DNA of 64,000 bases, taken from positions 1,216,756 to 1,280,755 of the forward strand of contig JBBCGJ010000001.1 of assembly GCA_037200985.1 (NCBI GenBank), in the 5' to 3' direction. Each line of letters opens with the position of its first letter. The first letter of the stretch is position 1. The position numbers and the translations under genes are program-made. The DNA is from Rhizomicrobium sp. (GTDB taxonomy: Bacteria > Pseudomonadota > Alphaproteobacteria > Micropepsales > Micropepsaceae). This document shows positions 1 to 11,315 of the stretch, in pieces. The notes beneath the pieces are model-generated. The model was not told the DNA's origin, did no database searches, and saw only the letters and a list, made by a program, of their open reading frames with translations.

Positions 1-2
1 CG

Positions 3-1070
3 GTCTTGTGCCTTACGACGGGACTTCCCTGGTATGCCGGCCAGATCGAGCCGGATTGCTTCGTCGCCGTGGCGCCGCTCGCGATCTATCTGCTGGCGTT
101 CCATGGCGAGGAATTGGGGTCCGCGCGCAAGACCCTGCTCGTGGTCGCGGCGACCATCGCGATCGCCTGTCATTCCTCGCATGTCGCGCTCGCCGCGGGC
201 CTGCTCGTCGTCCTGGCCGCGATGCGCTTCGCGCCGGTCGCCTGGATCGAGGCCAACGCGCTGCCGCGCCCGCGGCTCAGGCTTTCCGTGGCGAGCTTCG
301 TTCTGGCGATCCTGTCGATCTATGCCGCGAACTACATCTTCACCAAGCACGTCTTCTTCAGCCGTTCGGGCATGGTTTTCCTGGAAGCGCGGCTGATGGA
401 GGACGGACTGATCGCGCCGGTGCTCGACACCGATTGCCCCGCGGCCGGCTATGCGATCTGCCCCTATAAGGACCGTCTGCCGGTCCATGCCGATACCTGG
501 CTTTGGATGGGCGGCATCGCCAGTCCGTTCCACAAGGCCGGCGGCTTCGAGAAACGGGCAAAGGAATCCGCGCACCTCGTGGGCCAGAGCCTGGCGCGCT
601 ATCCGCTGGAGAACGCCATCGTCGCGGCTCAGGACGCGGGACTGCAGTTCTTCTGGTTCCAGACCGGCGACGGGATCGTGCCGCAGGAATGGGTGCTGAA
701 CCGCGAGTTCAAGGTCGCCATTCCCCAGCAGCTCGACGACTACGACCACGCCTATCAGCAGGAAGGCGCGATCTGGTTCCTGCCGATCAACCTCGTGCAT
801 GTGCCCGTCGCGATCCTGTCGCTGGCGGCGCTCTACCTCGTCCTGCGCAACGCGGTGCGGCGGCGCGACTGGCGCGGCAGCGTGCTGCCGGCCTTCGTCC
901 TGCTCGCGCTCCTGGGCAACGCCTTCGTCTGCGGCGTGTTCTCCGGCCCGCATGGCCGCTACCAGTCGCGCATCATGTGGCTGCCGACCTTCGCGGTCAT
1001 TCTCATCGCCTGGCCCCGGATCGAGAGCGAAGCGCGGCGCCGGCTGGATACGAAAACACCCACCGCCTAG
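3..1070 (+). CDS. Integral membrane protein of unknown function, 5' end cut off by the window
   Basis: The reading frame is open to the left edge, so the true start lies outside the window; a TTG at position 6 is only an internal codon candidate. About 355 residues are visible. Hydrophobic stretches lie at roughly residues 18-32, 42-75, 95-112, 258-280, 297-318 and 325-338. Between them a long polar segment of about residues 113-255 is rich in Trp and carries two Cys, and probably forms an extracytoplasmic domain. I recognise no catalytic motif. The C-terminus is charged and presumably cytoplasmic. It is followed 42 bp later by rpe on the same strand. A polytopic enzyme or transporter is possible, but no function is assigned. 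Confidence 0.7.
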   Translation, partial: VLCLTTGLPWYAGQIEPDCFVAVAPLAIYLLAFHGEELGSARKTLLVVAATIAIACHSSHVALAAGLLVVLAAMRFAPVAWIEANALPRPRLRLSVASFVLAILSIYAANYIFTKHVFFSRSGMVFLEARLMEDGLIAPVLDTDCPAAGYAICPYKDRLPVHADTWLWMGGIASPFHKAGGFEKRAKESAHLVGQSLARYPLENAIVAAQDAGLQFFWFQTGDGIVPQEWVLNREFKVAIPQQLDDYDHAYQQEGAIWFLPINLVHVPVAILSLAALYLVLRNAVRRRDWRGSVLPAFVLLALLGNAFVCGVFSGPHGRYQSRIMWLPTFAVILIAWPRIESEARRRLDTKTPTA

Positions 1071-1112
1071 GCGCGTTCCCGCCTTGCGGGCAGGATCAGA
1101 ATCCGTCACTTA

Positions 1113-1781
1113 ATGGCCGCCATGGCCAGCAAAATCCGCATCGCTCCGTCGATCCTTTCGGCCGATTTCTCGCGGCTGGGCGCGGAGATCGAGGCGGTCG
1201 AGGCCGCCGGCGCCGATCTCATCCATGTGGATGTCATGGATGGCCATTATGTTCCCAACATCACGATCGGTCCGATGGTGGTGAAGGCGATCAAGCCGCA
1301 CGCCAAGAAGCCGCTCGACGTGCATCTGATGATCTCGCCGGTCGACCCTTATGTGCAGGATTTCGCGAGTGCCGGCGCCGACGGGATCACCGTCCACCCC
1401 GAGGCGGGGCCGCACGTCCATCGCACGCTGCAGTTGGTCAAGAGCCTGGGCAAGCGCGCCGGCGTGGTGCTCAATCCCGGAACCCCGGTCGAGATGCTCG
1501 ACAATCTCATGGACCTCGCGGATCTCATCCTGGTGATGAGCGTCAATCCCGGCTTCGGCGGCCAGACCTTCATCCACAGCCAGCTCCGGAAGATCGAGGC
1601 CATCGCGACGCGCATCGCCAAATCCGGCCGCGCCATCGATCTGGAGGTGGACGGCGGGATCAATCCCGAGACCGCGAGGCTCGCGGTCTCGGCCGGCGCG
1701 AACATCCTGGTCGCGGGAACCGCGGTGTTCACGGGCGGACCGTCGCGCTACGCGGCGAACATCGCCGCGCTGCGCGGCTGA
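1113..1781 (+). CDS. rpe: Ribulose-phosphate 3-epimerase
   Basis: This cytosolic enzyme interconverts ribulose 5-phosphate and xylulose 5-phosphate in the pentose phosphate pathway. The 222-residue length is normal for the family. The TIM-barrel signatures are all present: APSILSADF near residues 11-19, HVDVMDGHYVPN at 38-49, HLMI at 71-74, NPGFGGQ at 145-151 and LEVDGGIN at 177-184. The expected metal ligands and acid/base residues are seen as His38, Asp40, His71 and Asp180. An alternative ATG three codons downstream (1122) would remove MAA and is equally plausible. The next gene begins 4 nt after the stop, suggesting co-transcription with the heparinase-like gene. Confidence 0.96.
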   Translation: MAAMASKIRIAPSILSADFSRLGAEIEAVEAAGADLIHVDVMDGHYVPNITIGPMVVKAIKPHAKKPLDVHLMISPVDPYVQDFASAGADGITVHPEAGPHVHRTLQLVKSLGKRAGVVLNPGTPVEMLDNLMDLADLILVMSVNPGFGGQTFIHSQLRKIEAIATRIAKSGRAIDLEVDGGINPETARLAVSAGANILVAGTAVFTGGPSRYAANIAALRG

Positions 1782-1785
1782 TGCC

Positions 1786-3495
1786 GTGGCGGACAAGGCG
1801 ACGAGTTCCCTTCCCATCGGTCTTCTACCGGAGGTCCTGCGCGCCCTGCTGCGCGTCTGGCTCCGTCCCCTTCGCGTCTGGTATCGCCGCACCTGGCTCT
1901 ATCGCCGCTTCCTGAAAGGTCCGCTGTCGGACCGCATCCTGTTCCACCCCTACGACGCGCTGCCGCGCCGCCTGGAGGACGCCGATGCCCTGCTGCGCGG
2001 GCGCTTCCGCTTCGCGGGCGAGACGGTCGAGGTGAAGGACGGCTCGGTGTTCGACAAGGAGGCGCCGTCGGACGAGTGGGCGCGGGCGCTACACGGATTT
2101 GCCTGGCTCCCGCCCTTGGCCCTGGCCGGCGGCGATGCATCGCGGACGCTGGCGACCAACCTGATCAGCCAATGGCTCAAGCGCAATGCGCGCTATTCCG
2201 AGCCGGCCTGGTCGCCGGAAGTGATCGCGCGGCGGCTGATCCACATCTTCGCGCATGGACGGCTGGTGATCGCCAATTCCGATCTGCTCTGGCGCTCGAA
2301 GGTCTTCGTCTCGCTGCGCGAGCAGTCGCGCATGCTGGCGCGCATCGCGGGCGCGGCGCCGGACGGCATGCCGCGCCTCGAAGCGGCGGCGGCCTTCGCG
2401 CTCTCGGGCGCCTGCCTCGGCGACAGCCAGCGCCGGCTGGAAGAAGGTCTCAAATGCCTCGAAAGCGAGATTACGCGGCAGATCCTGCCCGACGGCGGGC
2501 ATATCAGCCGCTCGCCGGAGAACCTCGTCGCCTGCTACCGCCTGATCGTGATGGTGATGGACGCGCTCGGCGCCGGCGGCCTCGACGTGCCGCATCCAAT
2601 ACGGAGCGCCCATGACCGTATCGCGCCGGCGATCCGCTTTTTCCGCCATGGCGACGGCGCGCTGGCGCTGTTCAACGGCGGCACCGAAGCGGATTCGCGG
2701 ATGATCGCGGGCCTGTTGGCGCGCGACGAGGTGCGCGGCCAGCCTTTCGCCTTCGCGCGCCATTCCGGTTATCAGCGGCTCGCCGCCGCGAAATCGCTGC
2801 TGGTGCTCGATTGCGGCGCGGTGCCGCCGGCCGCATTCTCGATTCAGGCGCATGCGGGATGCAACGCGTTCGAATTCTCGAGCGGCAACCAGCGCATCGT
2901 CGTCAATTGCGGCGCCGCCAGTCTGGCGCATCCCAAATGGGAATCGGCGCTGCGCGCGACCGCGGCGCATTCGACGCTGGCAATGGACGACGCCTCGATG
3001 GCGGCGATCCTGCCCGCGGGGCTGGCGCGCCGCCTGCTCGGGCCGCGCCTCCTCAAGGGCCCGCGCACGATCGAGACGCAGCGCCTCGAGACCACGCAAG
3101 GCTGGAGCGTCGAGGCCAGCCATGACGGATACCTCGCCCAATTCGGCGTGCGCCATGAGCGGCAGGTCGTGTTGTCCGTCAACGGGCTCGTCGTCACCGG
3201 CGCGGACCGGCTGCTGCCGAAACCCGAGAAGGGCCGCAAGGACGTAGCCTTCGCGATCCGCTTCCATATCCATCCCGACGTGCGCGTGTCGCAGATCCAG
3301 GGCGGCGGCGTGCTCTTGAAGCTGCCAAACGGCGAGGGCTGGCGGTTCCGCTCCGGCGGGCAGGTGGGAATCGAGGAAAGCGTCTATCTCGGCGGCGACC
3401 TGGTGCGCCGCACCGAGCAGATCGTGCTGACCGGATCGGTCAAGGACCGGCCGGTCGAAACCGCCTGGGTGTTCGAGCAGATCGGAACGGGGTAG
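1786..3495 (+). CDS. Heparinase II/III family protein
   Basis: The 569-residue protein has the arrangement of bacterial heparinase II/III-like proteins: an alpha-helical toroid-like N-terminal half (about residues 60-330) and a beta-rich C-terminal half beginning around QAHAGCNAFEFSSG near residue 350. Family members cleave acidic polysaccharides by beta-elimination, but many chromosomal alphaproteobacterial copies have no proven substrate. No clear signal peptide is visible; the N-terminus is Arg-rich with a WYRR-type segment. The start is a GTG directly after the rpe stop. The gene probably shares an operon with rpe. The substrate is unknown and may be an endogenous envelope polysaccharide. 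Confidence 0.88.
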   Translation: MADKATSSLPIGLLPEVLRALLRVWLRPLRVWYRRTWLYRRFLKGPLSDRILFHPYDALPRRLEDADALLRGRFRFAGETVEVKDGSVFDKEAPSDEWARALHGFAWLPPLALAGGDASRTLATNLISQWLKRNARYSEPAWSPEVIARRLIHIFAHGRLVIANSDLLWRSKVFVSLREQSRMLARIAGAAPDGMPRLEAAAAFALSGACLGDSQRRLEEGLKCLESEITRQILPDGGHISRSPENLVACYRLIVMVMDALGAGGLDVPHPIRSAHDRIAPAIRFFRHGDGALALFNGGTEADSRMIAGLLARDEVRGQPFAFARHSGYQRLAAAKSLLVLDCGAVPPAAFSIQAHAGCNAFEFSSGNQRIVVNCGAASLAHPKWESALRATAAHSTLAMDDASMAAILPAGLARRLLGPRLLKGPRTIETQRLETTQGWSVEASHDGYLAQFGVRHERQVVLSVNGLVVTGADRLLPKPEKGRKDVAFAIRFHIHPDVRVSQIQGGGVLLKLPNGEGWRFRSGGQVGIEESVYLGGDLVRRTEQIVLTGSVKDRPVETAWVFEQIGTG

Positions 3496-3562
3496 GTGCC
3501 GCGTTGCCAGAGGGGAGGGGGCTTGCTAAACCCGCTCCACGATATTTCCCGCCAGGACGGTC

Positions 3563-4357
3563 ATGGTTCAGCTCACATTGCCCAAAGCTTCGCGCCCGAC
3601 CAAAGGTAAGGTCTGGCCGGCGCCGAAGAACGCCAACGGCAAGAAGCCCAAGGGCACCAAGGAGTTCAAGGTCTACCGCTACGATCCCGAGGGCGACGCC
3701 AATCCGCGCGTCGACACCTACACGGTCGATCTGGCGAGCTGCGGGCCGATGGTCCTGGACGCCCTCATCAAGATCAAGAACGAGATCGATCCGACGCTGA
3801 CCTTCCGCCGCTCCTGCCGCGAGGGTGTGTGCGGCTCCTGCGCGATGAATATCGGCGGCGGCAACACGCTGGCCTGCACCAAGGCGATCACCGACATCTC
3901 GGGGCCGGTCGCCGTCTATCCTCTGCCGCACATGCCGGTGGTGAAGGACCTGGTGCCCGATCTCACCAACTTCTACGCGCAATACGCCTCCATCGAGCCG
4001 TTTCTCCAGACCAAGACGGCGGAGCCCGAGAAGGAATGGAAGCAGTCGCCGGAAGACCGCGCCAAGCTCGACGGCCTCTACGAGTGCATCCTGTGCGCCT
4101 GCTGCTCGACGGCGTGCCCGAGCTATTGGTGGAATTCGGAGCGTTATCTGGGACCGGCGGCGCTGCTGCAATCCTATCGCTGGCTGGCCGACAGCCGCGA
4201 CGAGCACACCGGCGAGCGCCTCGACAAGCTGGAGGACCCGTTCCGGCTCTATCGCTGCCACACGATCATGAACTGCACCAACACCTGCCCGAAGGGTCTC
4301 AACCCCGCCCAGGCCATCGGCGAGATCAAGCAGATGCTGGTGAAGCGCAGCGTGTGA
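3563..4357 (+). CDS. sdhB: Succinate dehydrogenase iron-sulfur subunit
   Basis: This is the electron-transfer subunit of complex II, passing electrons from the flavoprotein SdhA to ubiquinone at the inner membrane. All cluster ligands are visible: the [2Fe-2S] site with Cys85, Cys90, Cys93 and Cys105 (CREGVCGSC core), the [4Fe-4S] site with Cys175, Cys178, Cys181 and Cys242, and the [3Fe-4S] site with Cys185, Cys232 and Cys238. The length of 264 residues is normal. A Lys/Pro-rich extension of about 30 residues precedes the ferredoxin fold. SdhC, SdhD and SdhA are not nearby, so sdhB is separated from its usual partners. A small membrane protein gene follows after 4 nt. Confidence 0.97.
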   Translation: MVQLTLPKASRPTKGKVWPAPKNANGKKPKGTKEFKVYRYDPEGDANPRVDTYTVDLASCGPMVLDALIKIKNEIDPTLTFRRSCREGVCGSCAMNIGGGNTLACTKAITDISGPVAVYPLPHMPVVKDLVPDLTNFYAQYASIEPFLQTKTAEPEKEWKQSPEDRAKLDGLYECILCACCSTACPSYWWNSERYLGPAALLQSYRWLADSRDEHTGERLDKLEDPFRLYRCHTIMNCTNTCPKGLNPAQAIGEIKQMLVKRSV

Positions 4358-4361
4358 CGCG

Positions 4362-4616
4362 GTGACGGCCCGCACCCGGCGTCTCGTCGCGGTCATCGTC
4401 CTGATCGCCTTCGGCAGTTCGCTGGGCCTGGCGCTGGTCTTCGGCCCGAACGGCATCGGGCTCTATCTGCTCTATCAGTTGCGCTGGCCCTTGATCGTGC
4501 TGGCGGCGATGATCGCCGCGACGATCTGGCTACGCCGCCGGCAGCCGAAACCGCCCGCGCCCAAGCCCAGGCCGACCCATCTCAAGATCGTCAAGCCGGA
4601 CGAGACGCTGCATTAG
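4362..4616 (+). CDS. Small membrane protein of unknown function
   Basis: The 84-residue product begins at a GTG 4 nt after the sdhB stop. It has two hydrophobic segments, about residues 8-27 and 38-54, followed by an Arg cluster and a Pro/Lys-rich tail (PKPPAPKPRPT) ending in LKIVKPDETLH. The positive-inside rule suggests that both termini are cytoplasmic. No family is recognised. Its tight spacing behind sdhB suggests co-transcription, but nothing in the sequence shows that it works with complex II; it is too polar at the C-terminus and lacks the His ligands expected of SdhC or SdhD. Confidence 0.65.
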   Translation: MTARTRRLVAVIVLIAFGSSLGLALVFGPNGIGLYLLYQLRWPLIVLAAMIAATIWLRRRQPKPPAPKPRPTHLKIVKPDETLH

Positions 4617-4648
4617 CGACCTGCTCAATCGGAGCCTTATTCTAAAAC

Positions 4649-4757
4649 CGTCATGGGCGCCCTTGAGGCGCCCATCCATCGCGCCCGCGTCTGCGGGCGC
4701 ATGAGAGTCTTTCCGGCGCGCGCCGGATGGATGGGCGGGGCAAACCCGCCCATGACG
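4649..4757. repeat. Palindromic intergenic element, family A (copy A1)
   Basis: The element has outer arms CGTCATGGGCG and CGCCCATGACG. Inside are three further hairpins: ATGGGCGCC/GGCGCCCAT, GCGCCCGC/GCGGGCGC and TCCGGCGCGCGCCGGA. It fills the gap between two convergent genes and resembles the mosaic REP/BIME-type repeats common in alphaproteobacterial chromosomes. It shares its layout with copy A2 at 13464-13558. Confidence 0.8.
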
Positions 4758-4792
4758 ATTTTCTGAACGCAGTCGAATAGCGACCCTTGGCG

Positions 4793-5650
4793 TCAGGCCG
4801 CGGCGGGACGCAGCCCGGCGCGCAGGCGCAGGAAGCGCCACAGCACCGCGCCGGCGACCCGGGCGAAGGCACCGTGCGGCGCGGCGCCCACGGCCTTGGC
4901 CACCATCTGCACCAGCTTCTGGACGTGATGGCGCTGGTAGATCGTGTTGAGGATGCCGGCCGCCACCCTGGCGTGATGGGACCGCCGGTAGGGCGTGCGC
5001 GCCGTCTCGCCCGGCGGAATATTGGCGCAATAATAGGCGTAGGCGATCTCGTCGTCGTCCGACTCGGTGATGCGCCCCGCCGCGACCGAGATCTTCTTCC
5101 AGAACGGCAGATCCGGCTCATCCTGGGCGTGAAGAGTCTCGAAGAAGAGCTTGTAATGCCTGAACTCGTCGGCGGCGATGCGGCCGGCGATCTCCTTGAG
5201 CACCGGCTCCTCGGTCGCGTCCTTGATGGCGGTGTAATAGGTCGAGGTGCCGCTCTCCACGACGCAGCGCGCGATCATCTCGCCGCGCCGGCTGCCGCGG
5301 ATCGACGCGCCGTCGTCGTCCTGGAAGTGCTCCGGCTTGTAGCCGGCGCGGAAGCGGGCGAAGGCGTCGGCAACCTTGTAGCTGGAGTCCGCCATCTCGG
5401 CCCAGCGGCCGAGGGCGCGGCCGTGCTGGCTCTCCTCGCACCCCCATTGCTCGATGGCGGCATGGATCTCGGGGCCGGCGTCCTTGAAGACCCGCTTCAG
5501 GTAAGTGACGTAGTCGGGCGCATTCATTTCGACCAGGGCGGCGGCCTTGATGGCCGCGACCATGCGCGGCGTGGTCTTCGCGGCGTCGAAGCGGTCCCAC
5601 CGGATATCGTCCAGCGTCCAGCCCTGTTTGTAGACGGTTGCTTCCGTCAT
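4793..5650 (-). CDS. Ferritin-like diiron-fold protein, possibly oxidase or desaturase related
   Basis: The 285-residue, largely helical protein carries two spaced carboxylate-histidine motifs typical of four-helix diiron proteins: EESQH (Glu72-Glu73, His76) and DEFRH (Glu162, His165). Glu41 and Glu132 are in positions to complete a diiron site. This pattern fits the ferritin-like superfamily, close to acyl-ACP desaturase or rubrerythrin-like domains. No membrane segment or signal peptide is evident, although the C-terminal end is Arg/Ala-rich and mildly hydrophobic. The substrate is unknown. The gene stands alone on the minus strand, with a family A repeat downstream and about 170 bp separating its start from atpC. 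Confidence 0.75.
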   Translation of the reverse strand: MTEATVYKQGWTLDDIRWDRFDAAKTTPRMVAAIKAAALVEMNAPDYVTYLKRVFKDAGPEIHAAIEQWGCEESQHGRALGRWAEMADSSYKVADAFARFRAGYKPEHFQDDDGASIRGSRRGEMIARCVVESGTSTYYTAIKDATEEPVLKEIAGRIAADEFRHYKLFFETLHAQDEPDLPFWKKISVAAGRITESDDDEIAYAYYCANIPPGETARTPYRRSHHARVAAGILNTIYQRHHVQKLVQMVAKAVGAAPHGAFARVAGAVLWRFLRLRAGLRPAAA

Positions 5651-5823
5651 TCGCCTGCATGCCCCATGGTGGGTCTTCCGACCCCGTCAACGCACTATAT
5701 CAAAACCGGTTGCCGAGTGGGAACCCACAGTCGCGCCCTATCCGCGGGTAAAAGTCCGCCGAATCAGGTGCTTGTCCGCCTGCCGCACCCGAAAGGGAGG
5801 GCGCTGCCAGTCCGGACCGGCCT

Positions 5824-6219
5824 CTAGAACGCGGCGCGGACCATCTTGAGGTCGTCGAGCACTTCGGCGATGCGCGCTTTCTCGGCCTCGGTGCCGGCGG
5901 CGATCAGGTCTTCTTCGGTGTCCCGGATGCGCTGGTCGAGCACCGGCAAAGCCATTTCCGTCATCGGGATCGCTTCCTCGGCGAGAACCGTGATCTTCTC
6001 GGCGCCGATCTCGGCGAAACCGCCGCGGACGAAGAAGCGGGTGTCCGCCCCGTCCTTGAGGATGTCGATCATGCCGGGGCGCAGGGTGGTGATCACCGGC
6101 GCATGGCCGGCCATCACGCCCATATAGCCCTCGGTCGCCGGCACGGTGACCATGTCGGCGGTGTCGGAGAGCAGGAGCCGCTCCGGCGAGACCAGGTCGA
6201 AGGCAATCTTATCGGCCAT
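5824..6219 (-). CDS. atpC: ATP synthase F1 epsilon subunit
   Basis: This is the central-stalk subunit of F1, which contacts the c-ring and modulates ATPase activity. The 131-residue product has the N-terminal beta-sandwich (LVSPERLLLSDTADMVTVPATEG near the start, GFAEIGAEKITVLAE about residues 67-81) and a C-terminal helical hairpin. It is the last gene of the atpHAGDC cluster. Unlike the other junctions in the operon, it is separated from atpD by about 90 bp that hold an inverted repeat, which could lower or uncouple its expression. No clear terminator follows it in the 170 bp before the ferritin-like gene. Confidence 0.95.
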   Translation of the reverse strand: MADKIAFDLVSPERLLLSDTADMVTVPATEGYMGVMAGHAPVITTLRPGMIDILKDGADTRFFVRGGFAEIGAEKITVLAEEAIPMTEMALPVLDQRIRDTEEDLIAAGTEAEKARIAEVLDDLKMVRAAF

Positions 6220-6228
6220 GTAAAATTA

Positions 6229-6304
6229 GCGAATGGCGAGTAGCGAATAGCGAGTAGTCGCCTCCGCTTCTTTCCCTATTCGCTACTCCCTATTCGCTAT
6301 TCGC
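6229..6304. repeat. Inverted array of 7-bp repeats between atpD and atpC
   Basis: The left arm (6229-6256) is four tandem heptads GCGAATG, GCGAGTA, GCGAATA and GCGAGTA. The right arm (6277-6304) is the inverse pattern TATTCGC, TACTCCC, TATTCGC and TATTCGC. The two arms can pair as a long imperfect hairpin around a loop of about 20 nt in the atp transcript. Its A+T content contrasts with the GC-rich flanks. Confidence 0.85.
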
Positions 6305-6309
6305 GGACC

Positions 6310-7800
<1,491 letters not shown>

Positions 7801-7965
7801 TTAGGCCCCGATCGGTTCGATCGGGACCGGGTCTTTCTGCTCCACGATCTCCACGGCCACCGCGTCGATCGTGTTCGGCGGCGGGAGCGCCGCAACGCGC
7901 GACCGCCGTCCGAAGATTTCGCGGAAGAATCGGACGACCCTTCCCAGTCTCTCGCGCCAATTCAT
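7801..7965 (-). CDS. Small ORF between atpG and atpD, unknown
   Basis: The 54-residue ORF begins at an ATG preceded by a G-rich GGGGGCAGACGGG and stops 24 nt before the atpD start. It starts MNWRERLGRVVRFFREIF, an Arg-rich amphipathic stretch, continues through a PPP turn and ends with an acidic/hydrophobic tail (VEIVEQKDPVPIEPIGA). About 45 of 54 third codon positions are G or C, in line with the coding neighbours. It is not one of the standard F1 subunits. It may be a small accessory protein or merely a translated leader of atpD. It is short enough that chance cannot be excluded. Confidence 0.5.
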   Translation of the reverse strand: MNWRERLGRVVRFFREIFGRRSRVAALPPPNTIDAVAVEIVEQKDPVPIEPIGA

Positions 7966-8060
7966 CCCGTCTGCCCCCGCAGCGCCGCCAGTTTAGGCTA
8001 GGCGCGGCTCATGACGATGGGGCGAATTGGGCGTTTACCTTGTTCCTGCTCCCTCGCGCG

Positions 8061-8924
8061 TCAGACGGCGGATGCACCGGAGATGATCTCGATCAGCTCC
8101 TTGGTGATCTGTGCCTGACGGGTACGGTTCATCTTGATGGTGAGCGCCTTGATGAGGTCGCCGGCATTGCGGGTCGCGTTGTCCATCGCGGTCATCTGCG
8201 AGGCGAAGAAGCCAGCCTGGTTCTCGAGCAGCGCGGTCAGGAGCTGCACGGCGATGTTCTGCGGCAGCAGCGCTTCGAGAATCGTGGATTCATCGGGCTC
8301 GTATTCGTAGAACGCGGCGCTGCCGGCATTCGCGTCCACGGCCGCCGGGATGAGCTGACGCGCGGTCGGCGTCTGGGTCACGACCGACTTGAAGCGGCTG
8401 GACACCAGCGTCACGACATCGGTCTCGCCCGCCAGGTACATGTCGATGATCTTCTTGGCGATCGGGCGCACCAGCGCGAAATCCGGCGCCTTCGTCCCGA
8501 CCTCGTAGTTCTCCACGAAGCGCGCGGCGTGTTGCCGGCGCAGCTGGTCGCGCGCTTTGCGGCCGATGGTGATGATGCGGACGTCCTTGCCCTCATCCAG
8601 CAGCCGGGCGATGCGCTCGCGCGCCGCGCGCACGATGCCCGAATTGAATCCGCCGGCGAGGCCGCGGTCGGAGGTCGCCACGATGAAGAGATGGCGCTGG
8701 TCCTTGCCGTTGCCGGCCAAAAGCAGCGGCGCGTCGGCGCCGGAGACGCCCGCCGCCAGGTTGGCGATCACCGCCGCCATGCGCTGAGCGTAAGGGCGCG
8801 CGCTTTCCGCAGCGGCCTGGGCGCGGCGTAGCTTCGCCGCCGCCACCATCTGCAGCGCCTTGGTGATCTTCTGCGTGGACTTCACGCTTCCGATCCGTGT
8901 GCGCATTTCCTTGACGGATGCCAT
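8061..8924 (-). CDS. atpG: ATP synthase F1 gamma subunit
   Basis: This is the central rotor shaft of F1, coupling c-ring rotation to the catalytic beta subunits. The 287-residue product has the N-terminal coiled-coil helix beginning [35 protein letters not shown] and the matching C-terminal helix ending [18 protein letters not shown], the two family hallmarks. The central Rossmann-like part includes [17 protein letters not shown]. The start is a clear ATG. It follows atpA by 19 nt in the operon, and a 54-codon ORF separates it from atpD. Confidence 0.97.
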   Translation of the reverse strand: MASVKEMRTRIGSVKSTQKITKALQMVAAAKLRRAQAAAESARPYAQRMAAVIANLAAGVSGADAPLLLAGNGKDQRHLFIVATSDRGLAGGFNSGIVRAARERIARLLDEGKDVRIITIGRKARDQLRRQHAARFVENYEVGTKAPDFALVRPIAKKIIDMYLAGETDVVTLVSSRFKSVVTQTPTARQLIPAAVDANAGSAAFYEYEPDESTILEALLPQNIAVQLLTALLENQAGFFASQMTAMDNATRNAGDLIKALTIKMNRTRQAQITKELIEIISGASAV

Positions 8925-8943
8925 GGAAAATCAGCCTTGTGCG

Positions 8944-10485
<1,542 letters not shown>

Positions 10486-10487
10486 TG

Positions 10488-11045
10488 TCAGTTACCTCTC
10501 ATGGCCGCACGGATGCCGTTCAGCTTGGTGCGGAGCGATGTGTCGATCATGCGCGAGCCCACCTTCACGACGAGGCCGCCGAGCAGGGTGGGATCGACTT
10601 TGGTTTCGAGCCGCGGCTCGCGGCCGAGCTTGCCCTTGAGCGCCGCCTTCAGCTCGGCGGTCTCGCCATCGTTGAGCTTGCGGGCCGATGTCACCTGCGC
10701 CTGCACCTCGCCGCGGCGCGCCGCGAGGATGCGCTCGAAGCTCTTGATGATGTCGGACAGGTAGAACAGCCGGCGCTTGGCGGCCAGCACGAGGACGAAT
10801 TTGGTGCCGAGATCGCTGGCGCCGATGCGTTCGAGCACGGCCTTCAGGGCGCGGGCCTGGTCGTCGCTCGCGAAGACCGGCGAGCGCACGAGGCGGGTGA
10901 GGTCGGAGCTTTCCGCCAGCAGCTCGCGCAGGACGGCGAAATCCTTCTCGATGGCGGCGATGGATCGGCTGTCCTCCGCCAGTTCGAAAATGGCGGTGGC
11001 GTAGCGTCCCGCGATGCCGGTTTCGTGCTGCTGTTCCGTAGCCAC
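10488..11045 (-). CDS. atpH: ATP synthase F1 delta subunit
   Basis: This is the peripheral-stalk connector between the top of the alpha3beta3 head and the b subunits. The 185-residue protein shows the delta/OSCP pattern: [16 protein letters not shown] near the N-terminus, a helical domain and the C-terminal [27 protein letters not shown] motif. The start is a GTG with AAAGGG 4 nt upstream. It is the first gene of atpHAGDC, so the operon promoter must lie in the roughly 270-bp region upstream, which is shared with the divergent parDE pair. The Fo genes are not in the window, as is usual in alphaproteobacteria. Confidence 0.96.
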   Translation of the reverse strand: MATEQQHETGIAGRYATAIFELAEDSRSIAAIEKDFAVLRELLAESSDLTRLVRSPVFASDDQARALKAVLERIGASDLGTKFVLVLAAKRRLFYLSDIIKSFERILAARRGEVQAQVTSARKLNDGETAELKAALKGKLGREPRLETKVDPTLLGGLVVKVGSRMIDTSLRTKLNGIRAAMRGN

Positions 11046-11288
11046 GTTCGCCCTTTAACCCTTGGCGCTTTTGCGTATCGCGCCGGCCGTTTAAGCTCTT
11101 GAATTCGCTTATGAAATTACGCCGCACACGGGCGAGTCCCCACGCGCGCGAAGCAGTTAGCACGCGACCTTCCCGCGCGCAACAATGTGCCACTAGCCGT
11201 GGTGTCGCGGGCCGGAACCGGCCCATAGGGCGGCGCATAAATCGCCGCCCCGGAGCAATCGGCTTGCGTGCAAGGGGCATGGCCGTAG
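11046..11288. promoter_or_regulatory. Divergent intergenic region between atpH and parD
   Basis: These 243 bp contain no convincing gene. They must hold the atp operon promoter (minus strand) and part of the parDE promoter (plus strand). The segment at about 11085-11120 is the most A+T-rich and is the likeliest promoter zone for atp, but I cannot assign -35 and -10 boxes with confidence. Confidence 0.4.
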
Positions 11289-11303
11289 TATGACACCGTC
11301 ATA
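11289..11303. promoter_or_regulatory. Perfect 6-3-6 palindrome, likely ParD operator
   Basis: TATGACACCGTCATA is a perfect hyphenated palindrome 12 bp upstream of the parD start and directly before its ribosome binding site (ATAGGAG). Ribbon-helix-helix antitoxins usually bind such a site to repress their own operon, so autoregulation by ParD or ParDE is the likely use. Confidence 0.65.
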
Positions 11304-11315
11304 TAGGAGCTCAGA

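Noticed and set aside
5700..5770. Another riboswitch-like stretch with GTGGGAACCCAC and AGTCC
   Set aside because: The order of blocks does not fit any class I know, and no suitable downstream gene follows.
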